Of a stretch of 64,000 nt of DNA, positions 40,281-49,544 are shown in pieces. The stretch's first letter is position 1, and every line of letters begins with the position of its first letter. The position numbers were made by a program, and so were the translations under genes. This DNA comes from Nocardiopsis eucommiae (GTDB lineage: Bacteria; Actinomycetota; Actinomycetes; Streptosporangiales; Streptosporangiaceae): NCBI GenBank assembly GCA_018388625.1, contig CP074402.1, positions 5,456,001 through 5,520,000 of the forward strand, read 5' to 3'. Under the pieces are notes generated by a model. The model was given only the letters and a program-made list of their open reading frames with translations. It was not told the DNA's origin and did no database searches.

Positions 40281-40446
40281 GACCAGGCCCCCTTCCTCGT
40301 GTGGTCCCGCTCGTTACGGGGTCACGCTCTGCCACTTCCCTCAACGTCGCATACGGATGACAGAAAGTGCGCAAAATACACGGAAAGGGAAGTTCTTCAC
40401 CTGGTACCGGGTGGTGCGGGCGCTGGTCGCACGGGGCCGGGACGCA

Positions 40447-40485
40447 CGAACGCCCGCCCTCGTCGGTGACGTGGGCGGGCGTTCG
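40447..40485 (-). terminator. Putative gltA terminator
   Basis: CGAACGCCCGCCC at 40447-40459 pairs perfectly with 40473-40485, about 20 bases after the gltA stop. Confidence 0.65.
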
Positions 40486-40502
40486 GGGCACTGCGGCGGG
40501 AG

Positions 40503-41789
40503 CTAGCCCTGGCCGGGGTAACGGCGCTCGTCGGAGCCGACGTAGTGCTGACGCGGGCGGGCGATCCGGAAGGCCGGGTCGTGCAGCTGCTCGCGGTAGT
40601 GGGCGACCCAGCCGGGCAGGCGGCCGATGGCGAACAGCACGGTGAACATGTTGCTCGGGAAGCCCATGGTGCGGTAGATGACGCCGGTGTAGAAGTCGAC
40701 GTTCGGGTAGAGCTTGCGCTCCGTGAAGTACGAGTCCTGGAGCGCGGCGGCCTCGAGCTTGAGGGCCAGCGCGAAGAGCTCGTCGGGGTTGTCGTGGCTG
40801 TCGAGGATCTGGCTGGCCAGAACCTTGATCTCCTTGCTGCGCGGGTCGAAGTTCTTGTAGACCCGGTGGCCGAAGCCCATGAGACGCATCTCGCGGGCCT
40901 TGACCTTCTCCAGGAAGTCCTCGATCGAGATGCCGGAGTCGCGGATCTCCTCCAGCATCTCCAGGACGGCCTGGTTGGCGCCGCCGTGGGACGGGCCGGA
41001 CAGGGCGTTCACACCCGAGGCGACGCTGGCGTAGATGTCGGCCTTGGAGGAACCGACCACCCGCACGGTGGCGGTGGAGCAGTTCAGCTCGTGGTCGGCG
41101 TGCAGCACCAGCAGCATGCCGACGGCCTTGTTGAACAGCTCGCCGAGCTCACCGGTGGGGGCCTTGTCCCCGAAGGTCATCCGGATGAAGTTGTCGACGT
41201 AGTCGAGCGCGGCGTCCGGCTCGATCGGGGTCTCACCGATGGAGTTGCGGTAGATGCGGGCCGCGATCGTCGGCAGCTTGGCCATCAGCCGGATCGTGGC
41301 GAGCTCGACCTGGTCCTCGTCGTCCGGGTCCACGCTGTCGTCGTAGTACGCGGCGAGGGTGTTCACGGCGCTGGCGATCAGCGCCATGGGGTGCCCGTTG
41401 CGGGGCATCGCGTCGATGAACGCGCCCATCTCGGCCGGGATGTCGGCGTTGTCGCGCAGCTTCTCGGAGAACTCCTTGAGCTGGCCGGGTTCCGGCAGCT
41501 CGCCGTAGATCACCAGGTAGGCGGTCTCAAGGAAGGTGCTGTGTACCGCGAGGTCCTCGATCGGGTACCCGCGATAACGCAGGATGCCCGCGGCCCCATC
41601 GATGTAGGTGATCTTCGAGCTACACGAAGCGGTGTTGCCGAACCCGGGATCCAGGGTCGTCATACCGGTCGACCCCAGCAGGGTCTTCAGCTCGATGGTG
41701 CTCTCACCCTCGGTACCGGTGAAAACCGGCAGCTTCAGCACGCCGCCCTCGTAGTGGAGCTCCACCGTGCGCTCTTTGTCATCGCTCAT
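40503..41789 (-). CDS. gltA: Citrate synthase (hexameric, housekeeping type)
   Basis: 428 residues, intact. It condenses acetyl-CoA and oxaloacetate for the TCA cycle. Catalytic elements: His in HADHELNCSTATVR, His in MGFGHRVYKNFDPRS, and Asp in YPNVDFYTGVIY. The extra N-terminal beta domain (VELHYEGGVLKLPVFTGTEG) marks the Gram-negative/actinobacterial GltA type. ATG 41789 is preferred. It is expressed from a long AT-rich upstream region; a CAGACTT-GC motif there resembles the repeat at the prp locus. Confidence 0.95.
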   Translation of the reverse strand: MSDDKERTVELHYEGGVLKLPVFTGTEGESTIELKTLLGSTGMTTLDPGFGNTASCSSKITYIDGAAGILRYRGYPIEDLAVHSTFLETAYLVIYGELPEPGQLKEFSEKLRDNADIPAEMGAFIDAMPRNGHPMALIASAVNTLAAYYDDSVDPDDEDQVELATIRLMAKLPTIAARIYRNSIGETPIEPDAALDYVDNFIRMTFGDKAPTGELGELFNKAVGMLLVLHADHELNCSTATVRVVGSSKADIYASVASGVNALSGPSHGGANQAVLEMLEEIRDSGISIEDFLEKVKAREMRLMGFGHRVYKNFDPRSKEIKVLASQILDSHDNPDELFALALKLEAAALQDSYFTERKLYPNVDFYTGVIYRTMGFPSNMFTVLFAIGRLPGWVAHYREQLHDPAFRIARPRQHYVGSDERRYPGQG

Positions 41790-42568
41790 GCCCGAGGTCA
41801 ACCTTTCCAGGCGGGGGATACGTGAGGTGCGTCAGACGCGAGGCGATCCGCCGCCGCGATCTTGTTCACTCGTTATTGTTCTGTTTTGTTAAACGACGGT
41901 TAAGCAAAATCATATAAGTTTCACCGATTCACGAACAGGTGACATGCAACACATACCCAGACGTGATCAGAATTACCACCGAGTGAAGATTTACAGACTT
42001 TGCCGAACGTCGATAACGTCGTGATCGCCCTGAGACTTCACGGACGCCGACGGGGTTCTCCCGCCACCCGCCCCTGGTCTCCTGAACCGGTCCCCTGGGC
42101 GCACCGAACCCCACGTGGGACGCACGTGGGCCCGTCCTTCGGCCCGCGCTTCACAGATGCGGACAGACCCGAACAGAACTCGGTGCGGCCAGGTGTTCGA
42201 ACACGCCCTAGCGGCCTGCTATCAGAGTACCTTCGCCCTGATCACAAGGGCTGAGGCGGGGCACCCCCGACTCGGTGATCTTGGCCTCTGCCACGCCCGG
42301 TCGGGGTGCGGCGGCGACGCGTCGGGCGCCTTCCCCGGTGCTCCGGGGACCGGAGTATGTGCCCAGGGCACGAGAGTTCACACGCGTCCGCGACGTGGTG
42401 TTCGTCCCCCTCGTCACGTCCGGGCTGAGGGGCCCGAACGGGGCAGTGAATGGCACACCGAACGTGACCGAAGTCGACAACGGGTGACCGGCATTCACCG
42501 CCGGTAAACAATGTCCTCGCACAATGCCGGAAAATCCGACCCCCGCGTTGACAGCCGGTGACCGGGGG
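41790..42568. other. 779-bp intergenic region upstream of gltA
   Basis: 41870-42005 is strikingly AT-rich. A -10-like TATGAT lies at 41914-41909 (minus strand), which would give a 5' UTR of about 110 bases. CAGACTTTGC at 41994-42003 resembles the prp repeat. Further up, GCACCCCCGAC (42261-42271) can pair with GTCGGGGTGC (42300-42309) with one bulged base, a possible structured RNA or terminator of prfC. No convincing gene. Confidence 0.5.
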
Positions 42569-44192
42569 CTACTCGCCCTCGTCGACACCACCGGCGAGCA
42601 ACGCCTGCATGAACAGCGACGGGTGGTCCCGTTCGATCACGCGCAGACGCCACTTGTTGTGGACCAGCACCAGCAGTTCACCGTCCGAGCGGCGGCGCAG
42701 GACCTCGGCCCCGGACAGCGAGTGCAGGGTCGGCGCGGACTCCTCGTCGGTGCGCCGCGCCACCGAGTACTCCAGGGGGAGGCCTCGATCGGACTGCGGA
42801 ACTCCTGCTCCATCCGGTGCCTGACCACGTCGAACTGGAGCGGGCCGACCGCCGCCAGCACCGGGGCCTGCTCGCCTCGCACGTCCGAGGTGAGCACCTG
42901 CACCACGCCCTCGGCGTCGAGCTGGGCGATACCCCGCTGGAACTGCTTGTACTTGCCCGCGTCCACCGCGCGCGCCACCACGAAGTGCTCGGGCGCGAAG
43001 CTGGGGATCGGCGGGAAGGCGACCTTCGGACCGTCGAAGAGGGTGTCCCCCACCGCCAGCGCGTGCGCGTTGACCAGGGCGATCACGTCACCCGGGTAGG
43101 CCGTGTCGATGGTGGAGCGGTCCGAGCCGAACACCGCCTGGGTGTACTTGGTGGCGAAGGGGCGACCGGTGGGCGCGTGCGTGAGCACCATGCCCCGGTC
43201 GAACCGGCCCGAGCTGACCCGCACGAACGCCATCCGGTCCCGGTGGTTCTTGTCCATGTTGGCCTGCATCTTGAAGACCTGGCCGGAGAAGGGCTGCTCC
43301 ACCCGGCGCGGCCGGTCCTTGTCGTCGACCTTGGCCGACGGCGCGGGGGCCAGGCCCACGACCGTGTCCAGCAGCTGGCCCACCCCGAAGTTGGAGAGCG
43401 CGGCGCCGAAGAGCACCGGGGAGGACTCGCCCGCCATGAAGGACTCGTGGTCGAAGTCGGCGCCGAGCGCCTCCAGGAGCTCGATCTCCTCCTGGGCCTG
43501 CGTCCAGGCGTCGAGCTCGACCTCGGCGGCGCGGTCCGCGTCCAGGACCTCCTCGATCGCCTTCTGGGCGCCGCCGGGGTCCGGGTCATCTTGGTGTACG
43601 TGCCGCTGGTGCGGTCGACCAGGCCGCGGAAGTCGCCCGCGATGCCGACCGGCCAGTTCAACGGGGTCGGGCGCAGGCCGATGCGCTGCTCGATCTCGTC
43701 CAGGAGCTCCAGCGGCTCTCGGCCCGGACGGTCCCACTTGTTGACGAACGTGATGACCGGCATCTTCCGGGCACGGCACACGTCGAAGAGCTTGAGGGTC
43801 TGCGGCTCCAGGCCCTTGGCCGAGTCCAGCAGCATGATCGCGCAGTCGACCGCCGAGAGCACCCGGTAGGTGTCCTCGGAGAAGTCGGCGTGACCGGGGG
43901 TGTCCAGCAGGTTGAGGACACGGTCGTCGTAGTCGATGCGCAGCGCGGCCGAGGTGATGGAGATCCCCCGGTCCTGCTCCATGTCCATCCAGTCCGAGGT
44001 GACGCCCTTGCGGTCGCCCTTGCCGTGCACCGCGCCGGCGGAGGAGATCGCCGCGGCGTGCAGTGCCAGCGCCTCGGTCAGCGTCGACTTACCGGCGTCG
44101 GGGTGGGAGATGACCGCGAAGGTCCGCCGCCGCTCCGCCTCATGGGCGACCTCGGACTCCTGCTTGGTCGCTCCCGCCGTGTCCACGCTCAT
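42569..44192 (-). CDS. prfC: Peptide chain release factor 3 (two probable deletions)
   Basis: About 541 residues. A translational GTPase: G1 SHPDAGKSTLTEAL, G2/G3 DRGISITSAALRI and LLDTPGHADFSEDTYR, G4 VNKWDRPGREP. The RF3-specific region follows (FSGQVFKMQANMDKNHRDRMAFVRVSSG, VGPLQFDVVRHRMEQEF, RWRLRVIERDHPSLF-like end). It recycles RF1/RF2 after termination. Frame changes fall near 43582 (KMTR then DPGGAQKA) and 42780 (SPIEAS then PLEYSVA). Start ATG 44192. Confidence 0.92.
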
Positions 44193-44280
44193 CTGCGCTG
44201 TCCGCCCCGCCTCGTTCGCTGCCCTGCTTTCGGCCCCGTCCAGCCTACGCGCGCACGGACGTGGCTGGGACCCGATCGGG

Positions 44281-44980
44281 CTAGCGCTCCCGCTCGACCG
44301 CTTCCGAGACGCGTCGCAGCAGGTCGGAGGTGTCCGCCCCCGCGGATAGACCGCCACCAGCACCCGTTCGCCGTGGGCCTCGCCGCCCCGCTCGGGCGCG
44401 TCGTCCGGGCCGCCGAGCAGGGGCGCGGCGAGGTCGGTGACCCTGGTCATCGCCTGGTCGAAGCGTTCCCAGACCCGCCCGCCGTCGGGCTCGCGCAGCC
44501 AGCCGCGCAGCACGTGGTTGTGGGCGGCGATGACGGCCGCCGCGACCATCTCGTCCTCCAGGGACGGTCGGTCGTGCCCGGCGCTGTGGGCCAGGTGGCG
44601 GCTGAACGCGGCCTGGTAGCGCGCGGTCATCGCCACCTCCCGGTCGCGCAGGCGGGGGTGGGCGCGGACCAGCCGGTACCGGGGGACGGTGATCTCGGGG
44701 TCGCGCACGTAGCCCTGGAAGACCAGGCGCGCGGCGGCGACCACCGTGTCCGCGGGGGGATCGGGGAGGCGTCCATGTAGCGCACGACCGTCTCGAAGAG
44801 TTCGTCGTGCTCAGCGAAGAGGAGGTCCTCCTTGGAGCCGAACCTGCGGAAGAGGCTGCGGCGGCTCACGCCCGTGGCGGCGGCGATGCCGTCCATGGTG
44901 GTGCCGTCGAACCCCTCGTCGGTGAACAGGCGCACCGCCGCCAGCACGGCCTCGCGGGTCGACACACGTGTCGTCGCCAT
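44281..44980 (-). CDS. TetR-family regulator, divergent from an acyl-CoA dehydrogenase (two probable deletions)
   Basis: About 233 residues. HTH: STREAVLAAVRLFTDEGFDG and TMDGIAAATGVSRRSLFRRFGSKEDLLF. The C-terminal ligand domain is of the MftR-like kind (TVVAAARLVFQGYVRDP, RYQAAFSRHLAHSAG). Frame changes fall near 44758 (run of six C) and 44343 (run of five G). ATG 44980 has GGGAGG upstream. The intergenic region to the divergent dehydrogenase holds clear inverted repeats, so it probably represses that gene and itself, with an acyl-CoA-type ligand. Confidence 0.85.
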
Positions 44981-45049
44981 GTCCACCTCCCGTTCCGGCG
45001 CCAAGGTATCCGACCCCGTCTGTGTACTTCGTCCCGATCATCTCCTACT

Positions 45050-45086
45050 CTGGCACCGAATGCCATATTCAGGCACGCGGTGCCAG
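45050..45086. promoter_or_regulatory. Operator region with nested inverted repeats (TetR / acyl-CoA dehydrogenase)
   Basis: CTGGCACCG (45050-45058) is the reverse complement of CGGTGCCAG (45078-45086). Inside are TGGCA-5-TGCCA (45051-45065) and GGCAC-GCG-GTGCC (45072-45084). It ends 15 bases before the dehydrogenase ATG. Confidence 0.6.
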
Positions 45087-45101
45087 TACGAGGAGAGCGT
45101 G

Positions 45102-46256
45102 ATGGGCGACTTCGACCTGTTCAAGACCAACGAGGAGCACGAGGAGCTGCGGGCGGCGGTCCGCTCCGTGGCCGAGGACAAGATCGCCCCGCACGCCGCC
45201 GAGGTGGACGAGCGCTCCGCCTTCCCGCAGGACGCGCTGGACGCCCTGGTCGCCACCGACTTCCACGCCGCGCACATCTCCGAGGACTACGAGGGCGTGG
45301 GCGCCGACGCGCTCGCCACCTGCGTCATCATCGAGGAGGTCGCCCGTGTGTGCGCCTCCTCCTCCCTCATCCCGGCGGTGAACAAGCTCGGCACCATGCC
45401 GCTCATCCTCGGCGCCTCCGAGGAGGTCAAGCAGCGCTACCTGCCGCCGGTGGCGCGCGGCGAGGCGATGTTCTCCTACGGCCTCTCCGAGCGCGAGGCC
45501 GGTTCCGACACCGCCGCCATGCGCAGCCTGGCCACCCCCAAGGGCGACGACTGGGTCCTGAACGGCCAGAAGTCCTGGATCACCAACGCCGGTGTCAGCG
45601 AGTACTACACCGTCCTGGCCGTCACCGACCCCGAGGGGAGGCGAGGCCGCAACATCTCCGCGTTCGTGGTCCACGCCGACGACGCCGGGTTCACACTGGG
45701 CGAGCCCGAGCGCAAGCTCGGTATCAAGGGCTCCCCCACCCGCGAGCTGTTCTTCGACGACGTCCACATCCCCGGCGACCGCATGGTCGGTGCTCCGGGC
45801 GAGGGCCTCAAGATCGCCCTGCGCACCCTGGATCACACCCGTGTCACCATCGGCGCGCAGGCCGTCGGCATCGCCCAGGGCGCCCTGGACCACGCGGTGG
45901 CCTACGTGAAGGAGCGCAAGCAGTTCGGGAAGTCGATCGCGGACTTCCAGGGCATCCAGTTCATGCTCGCGGACATGGCCATGAAGCTGGAGACCGCCCG
46001 GCAGATGGTCTACGTGGCCGCCGCCAAGTCCGAGCGCGGCGACGACGACCTCGCCTTCTACGGCGCCGCCGCCAAGTGCTACGCCTCCGACGCCGCCATG
46101 GAGATCACCACCGACGCCGTGCAGCTGTTGGGCGGCGCCGGCTACGTGAAGGACTTCCCGCTGGAGCGCATGATGCGCGACGCCAAGATCACCCAGATCT
46201 ACGAGGGCACCAACCAGATCCAGCGCATGGTGATGGCCCGCCAGCTCCTGAAGTAG
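45102..46256 (+). CDS. Acyl-CoA dehydrogenase (short/medium chain type)
   Basis: 384 residues, intact. Family signatures: SYGLSEREAGSDTAAMRS, NGQKSWITNAGVSEYY, AYVKERKQFGKSIADFQG and the C-terminal TQIYEGTNQIQRMVMARQLL with the glutamate of the active-site loop. FAD-dependent alpha,beta-dehydrogenation of an acyl-CoA of unknown chain length. ATG 45102 has AGGAGAG upstream. It is monocistronic, with a strong terminator after it. Regulation by the divergent TetR protein is likely. Confidence 0.9.
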   Translation: MGDFDLFKTNEEHEELRAAVRSVAEDKIAPHAAEVDERSAFPQDALDALVATDFHAAHISEDYEGVGADALATCVIIEEVARVCASSSLIPAVNKLGTMPLILGASEEVKQRYLPPVARGEAMFSYGLSEREAGSDTAAMRSLATPKGDDWVLNGQKSWITNAGVSEYYTVLAVTDPEGRRGRNISAFVVHADDAGFTLGEPERKLGIKGSPTRELFFDDVHIPGDRMVGAPGEGLKIALRTLDHTRVTIGAQAVGIAQGALDHAVAYVKERKQFGKSIADFQGIQFMLADMAMKLETARQMVYVAAAKSERGDDDLAFYGAAAKCYASDAAMEITTDAVQLLGGAGYVKDFPLERMMRDAKITQIYEGTNQIQRMVMARQLLK

Positions 46257-46268
46257 GGGCCTCGTTCG

Positions 46269-46302
46269 GACGCCCGCCTCCCGTCCCGGGGAGGCGGGCG
46301 TC
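46269..46302. terminator. Bidirectional terminator, perfect 14-bp stem
   Basis: GACGCCCGCCTCCC at 46269-46282 pairs with 46289-46302 over a 6-base loop, between two convergent genes. Confidence 0.7.
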
Positions 46303-46305
46303 CCG

Positions 46306-47121
46306 TCAGTGCACGGACTCCCGCACGAACTTGGCCACGGGCACGGGGTCGCGCCCCAGGGCGCGGCGGACGTCCTCGGTGACCACGGCGGCCCGGCCGT
46401 CGGCGACGGCTCGGAACCGCTCGTTGAGGGTGTCCACGTACCGGTCCGACCAGCCCATGTTGGTGGCCCGGAAGTAGAACCCGGCCTCGTCGACCTTCTT
46501 GTACCGCCACACCGGACTCTCCGTCCCCTTGGTCATCCGCACGACGTCGCGGAAGGACACGGGGGCGGGTCCGGTGAGCGTGTACTCGCGGCCGTGCAGG
46601 GAGTCGTCCGTCAGAGCCGCGACGACGGTGTGGGCGACGTCGCGCGCGTCCACGAAGCTGACCTCCGCGCGCTTGCTCAGCGGAAGTTCCAGACGCCCGT
46701 TGCGCGAGCGCGCCAGCCGGGCGAAGAGGCCCTCGGTGAAGTCCTGGTCCAGCCAGTTGGGGCGGACCACCGTCCAGTGGTCGAACAGCTCGCGGACCCG
46801 GCGCTCCAACACGCGCTGTTCGGAGTCGGGCGGCCCGTTCTCACTCCCCATCGCGGTGGTCAGCACCGCCGTCCGGACCCCGGACCCGGCCGCCCTCTCC
46901 AGGAAGGCCCCGGCCCGGTCGGCCAGCCCGCTGGCCATGGGAACGGTCACGAAGAGGCTCTCCACCCCCTCCAGCGCCGGTTCCCAGCTGGTGGTGTCGG
47001 TCCAGTCCAGCCGCACCTCACCGTCCCTGGAGGCACCGGCGGCGGGCAGGCCGCGTCTGCGCAGTTCGGTCAGGACACGTCGACCCACCTGTCCGGTGGC
47101 GCCGGTGACCAGTGTGCTCAT
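46306..47121 (-). CDS. NmrA-like NAD(P)-binding protein
   Basis: 271 residues. Atypical SDR of the NmrA/HSCARG group: TLVTGATGQVGRRVLTELRRRG at the N terminus, FVTVPMASGLADRAGAFLE, TVVRPNWLDQDFTEG, VSFVDARDVAHTVVAAL and EYTLTGPAPVSFRDV. These proteins bind NAD(P) and act as reductases or redox-responsive regulators. ATG 47121. It converges with the acyl-CoA dehydrogenase gene; no functional link is apparent. Confidence 0.85.
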   Translation of the reverse strand: MSTLVTGATGQVGRRVLTELRRRGLPAAGASRDGEVRLDWTDTTSWEPALEGVESLFVTVPMASGLADRAGAFLERAAGSGVRTAVLTTAMGSENGPPDSEQRVLERRVRELFDHWTVVRPNWLDQDFTEGLFARLARSRNGRLELPLSKRAEVSFVDARDVAHTVVAALTDDSLHGREYTLTGPAPVSFRDVVRMTKGTESPVWRYKKVDEAGFYFRATNMGWSDRYVDTLNERFRAVADGRAAVVTEDVRRALGRDPVPVAKFVRESVH

Positions 47122-47227
47122 CGGGTGATCCCCCAGGTTCACGCGCGGGTGCTCCGCCTGCTGACGGTACCCACTCCCGGGGGCGGAACGAGCGCGAAAC
47201 GGTGGAACGGCCCGGACGCACCGTCCC

Positions 47228-47470
47228 TCAGCCGCGACCACGGGAGGCGGCCAGCGACTCCACGGCGACGACGAGGACGAGACCGAGGGCGGCCAGGCCC
47301 AGGTTGGCGAGCAGGGCGTTCTCCTGGAGCGCCGCGACGTTCTGAACGACCAGGCGGTGGAAGGAGTTGAGCACGATCCCGAGGATCGGCTGGGTCCAGA
47401 GGTGGTCGACGGCCCCGCTGACTCCCATGAGGACGAGGAGGACGCCCAGGGCCCGAAGTGGTTTGCGCAT
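47228..47470 (-). CDS. Small membrane protein of unknown function
   Basis: 80 residues. Two helices: LGVLLVLMGVSGAVDHLW and LLANLGLAALGLVLVVAVESLA, with a polar connector (NSFHRLVVQNVAALQE). Basic N and C ends suggest both termini are cytoplasmic. No family recognised. It lies between the NmrA-like gene and a divergent two-component pair. Confidence 0.6.
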   Translation of the reverse strand: MRKPLRALGVLLVLMGVSGAVDHLWTQPILGIVLNSFHRLVVQNVAALQENALLANLGLAALGLVLVVAVESLAASRGRG

Positions 47471-47617
47471 GGCACGAGCCTAGGAAGCGGGGCCCCTCCG
47501 GCGGATCGGGCACAGGGTGGTCGCCCCACGACCAAAGTAGCGTCCCTCGCGGCCTTCGGTATCGACTCCGCCCCGTCCGCCCACCTGCGCGGCGTCCACT
47601 CCCTAGACTCCGAGACG

Positions 47618-48780
47618 ATGAACGAGACGACCTCCTCCCGGCACCGGTACCGGCGCGGCGCGCGGGACTGGGTCGTGGACACCCTGATGTTCCTGACCGC
47701 CCTGGGCTTCGGACTCCTCGGCGCGGTGACCCTGCCCGGCGAACCCCCGCCGCCGGCCCCGCCCGACCCCCTGCGCGTCACCGAGCAGCTGGTCGCCCTG
47801 GCCTGCTGCGCCTCCCTGTGGTGGCGGCGCCGCTGGCCGGTGGGGATCGCGGTGGCCCTGGTCGCGGTCTCCGGGGTGTTCCCGCTGGCCGGTGGGGCGA
47901 TGCTGGTCGCCCTGTTCTCCCTGTGCGTCCACCGCCCTCCGAGGGTGGGGCTCACGGTGCTCGGACTGAGCTTCCTGGCCTCCTACGTGGGCGCCCTGGT
48001 CCACCCCGACCCGTACGGGACCCCGGTGGTGACCACGTTCCTGCTGAGCGCGGTGTTCCAGGGAGCGGCGGCCGGGTGGGGCCTGTCGGTGCAGCACCGC
48101 CGCCAGCTGCTCGACTCCCTGCGGGAGCGGGCCGCGCACGCCGAGGCCGAGGCGCAGCTGCGCGCCGAACAGGCCCAGCACCGGGTCCGCGAGTCCATCG
48201 CCCGGGAGATCCACGACGTCCTCGGGCACCGTCTGTCCCTGCTCAGCGTGCACGCGGGAGCCCTGGAGTACCGGCCGGACGCCCCCGCCGAGGAGGTCGC
48301 GCGGTCCGCCGGGGTGATCCGGGAGAGCGCCCACCAGGCCCTCCAGGACCTGCGCGAGGTGATCGGCGTGCTGCGCGCGCCGGTGGGCGAGCTCCCCCAG
48401 CCCACGATGGCCGACCTCGCCCAGCTGGTGGCGGAGGCCGGGGACACCGGTGCGGGGGTGGACTTCGTGGAGGAGTACTCCGGTGAGGTCCCCGAACGCA
48501 CCGGGCGCACGGCGTACCGGATCGTCCAGGAGGGGCTGACCAACGCCCGCAAGCACGCGCCCGGCGCCCGCACGTCCGTGCGGATCTCGGGCTCCCGGGC
48601 CGGGGGCTGAACGTGGAGGTGGGCAACGGACCCGCCGTCCGCACACCGGAGGCACCCGGCGGCGGCCAGGGCATGGTCGGCCTGACCGAGCGGGTCTCCC
48701 TCGCCTCCGGCCGCCTGGAGTACGGCGCGACCGCCGATGGTGGCTGGCGCCTGTCTGCCTGGCTACCGTGGCCCTCATGA
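47618..48780 (+). CDS. NarL-type sensor histidine kinase (one probable deletion)
   Basis: About 387 residues. Five or six helices in the first 150 residues (TLMFLTALGFGLLGAVTLPG; QLVALACCASLWWRR; VGIAVALVAVSGVFPLAGGAMLVALFSL), a coiled linker, HisKA_3 with His in IAREIHDVLGHRLSLLSVH, and a HATPase with YRIVQEGLTNARKHAP and a G-box GGGQGMVGLTERV. The frame changes near 48605 in a GGGGG run (SRAGG then LNVEVGNGP). The stop overlaps the next ATG (ATGA). Signal unknown. Confidence 0.87.
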
Positions 48781-49466
48781 GCGAAACGGAGCGGGACGTG
48801 GACCGTCGGATCGGTGTGGTGATCGTCGACGACGACGCCCTGGTGCGGGTCGGCCTGGTGATGATGATGGGCGGCGCCCCGGACGTGCGGGTGCTCGCGG
48901 AGGCCGAGGACGGGTCCGCGGTCCAGGAGCTGGTCGAGCGGCACGCGCCGGACGTGGTCCTGATGGACATCCGCATGCCCACGGTGGACGGGCTGACCGC
49001 CACCGAGAGGCTGCGCGCGCTCCCCGACCCGCCGGAGGTGCTGGTGCTCACCACCTTCGACGCCGACGAGCACGTGCTGCGGGCCCTGCGCGCGGGGGCG
49101 GCCGGGTTCCTGCTCAAGGACACCCCGCCGGAGGAGATCGTGGAGTCGGTCCGGCGGGTGGCGCGGGGGTTCCCCGTGCTGTCCCCGAACGTCACGCGGC
49201 GGCTCATGGACCGGGTCGCCCAGAGCGACCAGGGCGGGCGCGCGGACCGGGCCCGGGCCCGCCTGTCCCTGCTGAACGCGCGGGAGACCGAGGTGGCGGT
49301 GGCGGTGGGCGAGGGGCGTTCCAACGCGGACATCGCCGCGCGGCTGTTCCTGAGCGTGCCGACGGTCAAGACCCACGTGTCCAGCGTCCTGACCAAGCTG
49401 GACCTGAACAACCGCGTGCAGATCGCCCTCCTCGTGCACGACGCCAGGCTCCTCGACGAGGGCTGA
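48777..49466 (+). CDS. LuxR/NarL-family response regulator
   Basis: 229 residues. Receiver: VVIVDDDALVRVG, phosphoacceptor in DVVLMDIRMPTVDG, LTTFDADEHVLR and FLLKDTPPEEIV. LuxR HTH: LNARETEVAVAVGEGRSNADIAARLFLSVPTVKTHVSSVLTKL. ATG 48777 overlaps the kinase stop. It is a cognate pair with the preceding kinase; the glutamate decarboxylase gene 78 bases downstream could be a target, which is speculation. Confidence 0.9.
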   Translation: MSETERDVDRRIGVVIVDDDALVRVGLVMMMGGAPDVRVLAEAEDGSAVQELVERHAPDVVLMDIRMPTVDGLTATERLRALPDPPEVLVLTTFDADEHVLRALRAGAAGFLLKDTPPEEIVESVRRVARGFPVLSPNVTRRLMDRVAQSDQGGRADRARARLSLLNARETEVAVAVGEGRSNADIAARLFLSVPTVKTHVSSVLTKLDLNNRVQIALLVHDARLLDEG

Positions 49467-49544
49467 CCCGCGCGGGTCCTCCCAGCTCAGCGGGGCTCCG
49501 GATCGCATACTGGTGGTGACCGGTCACGGGGACGAGGGGGGTCC

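Noticed and set aside
42193..42520. Short open frames between gltA and prfC
   Set aside because: They overlap each other in several frames, lack ribosome sites and show no protein-like pattern.
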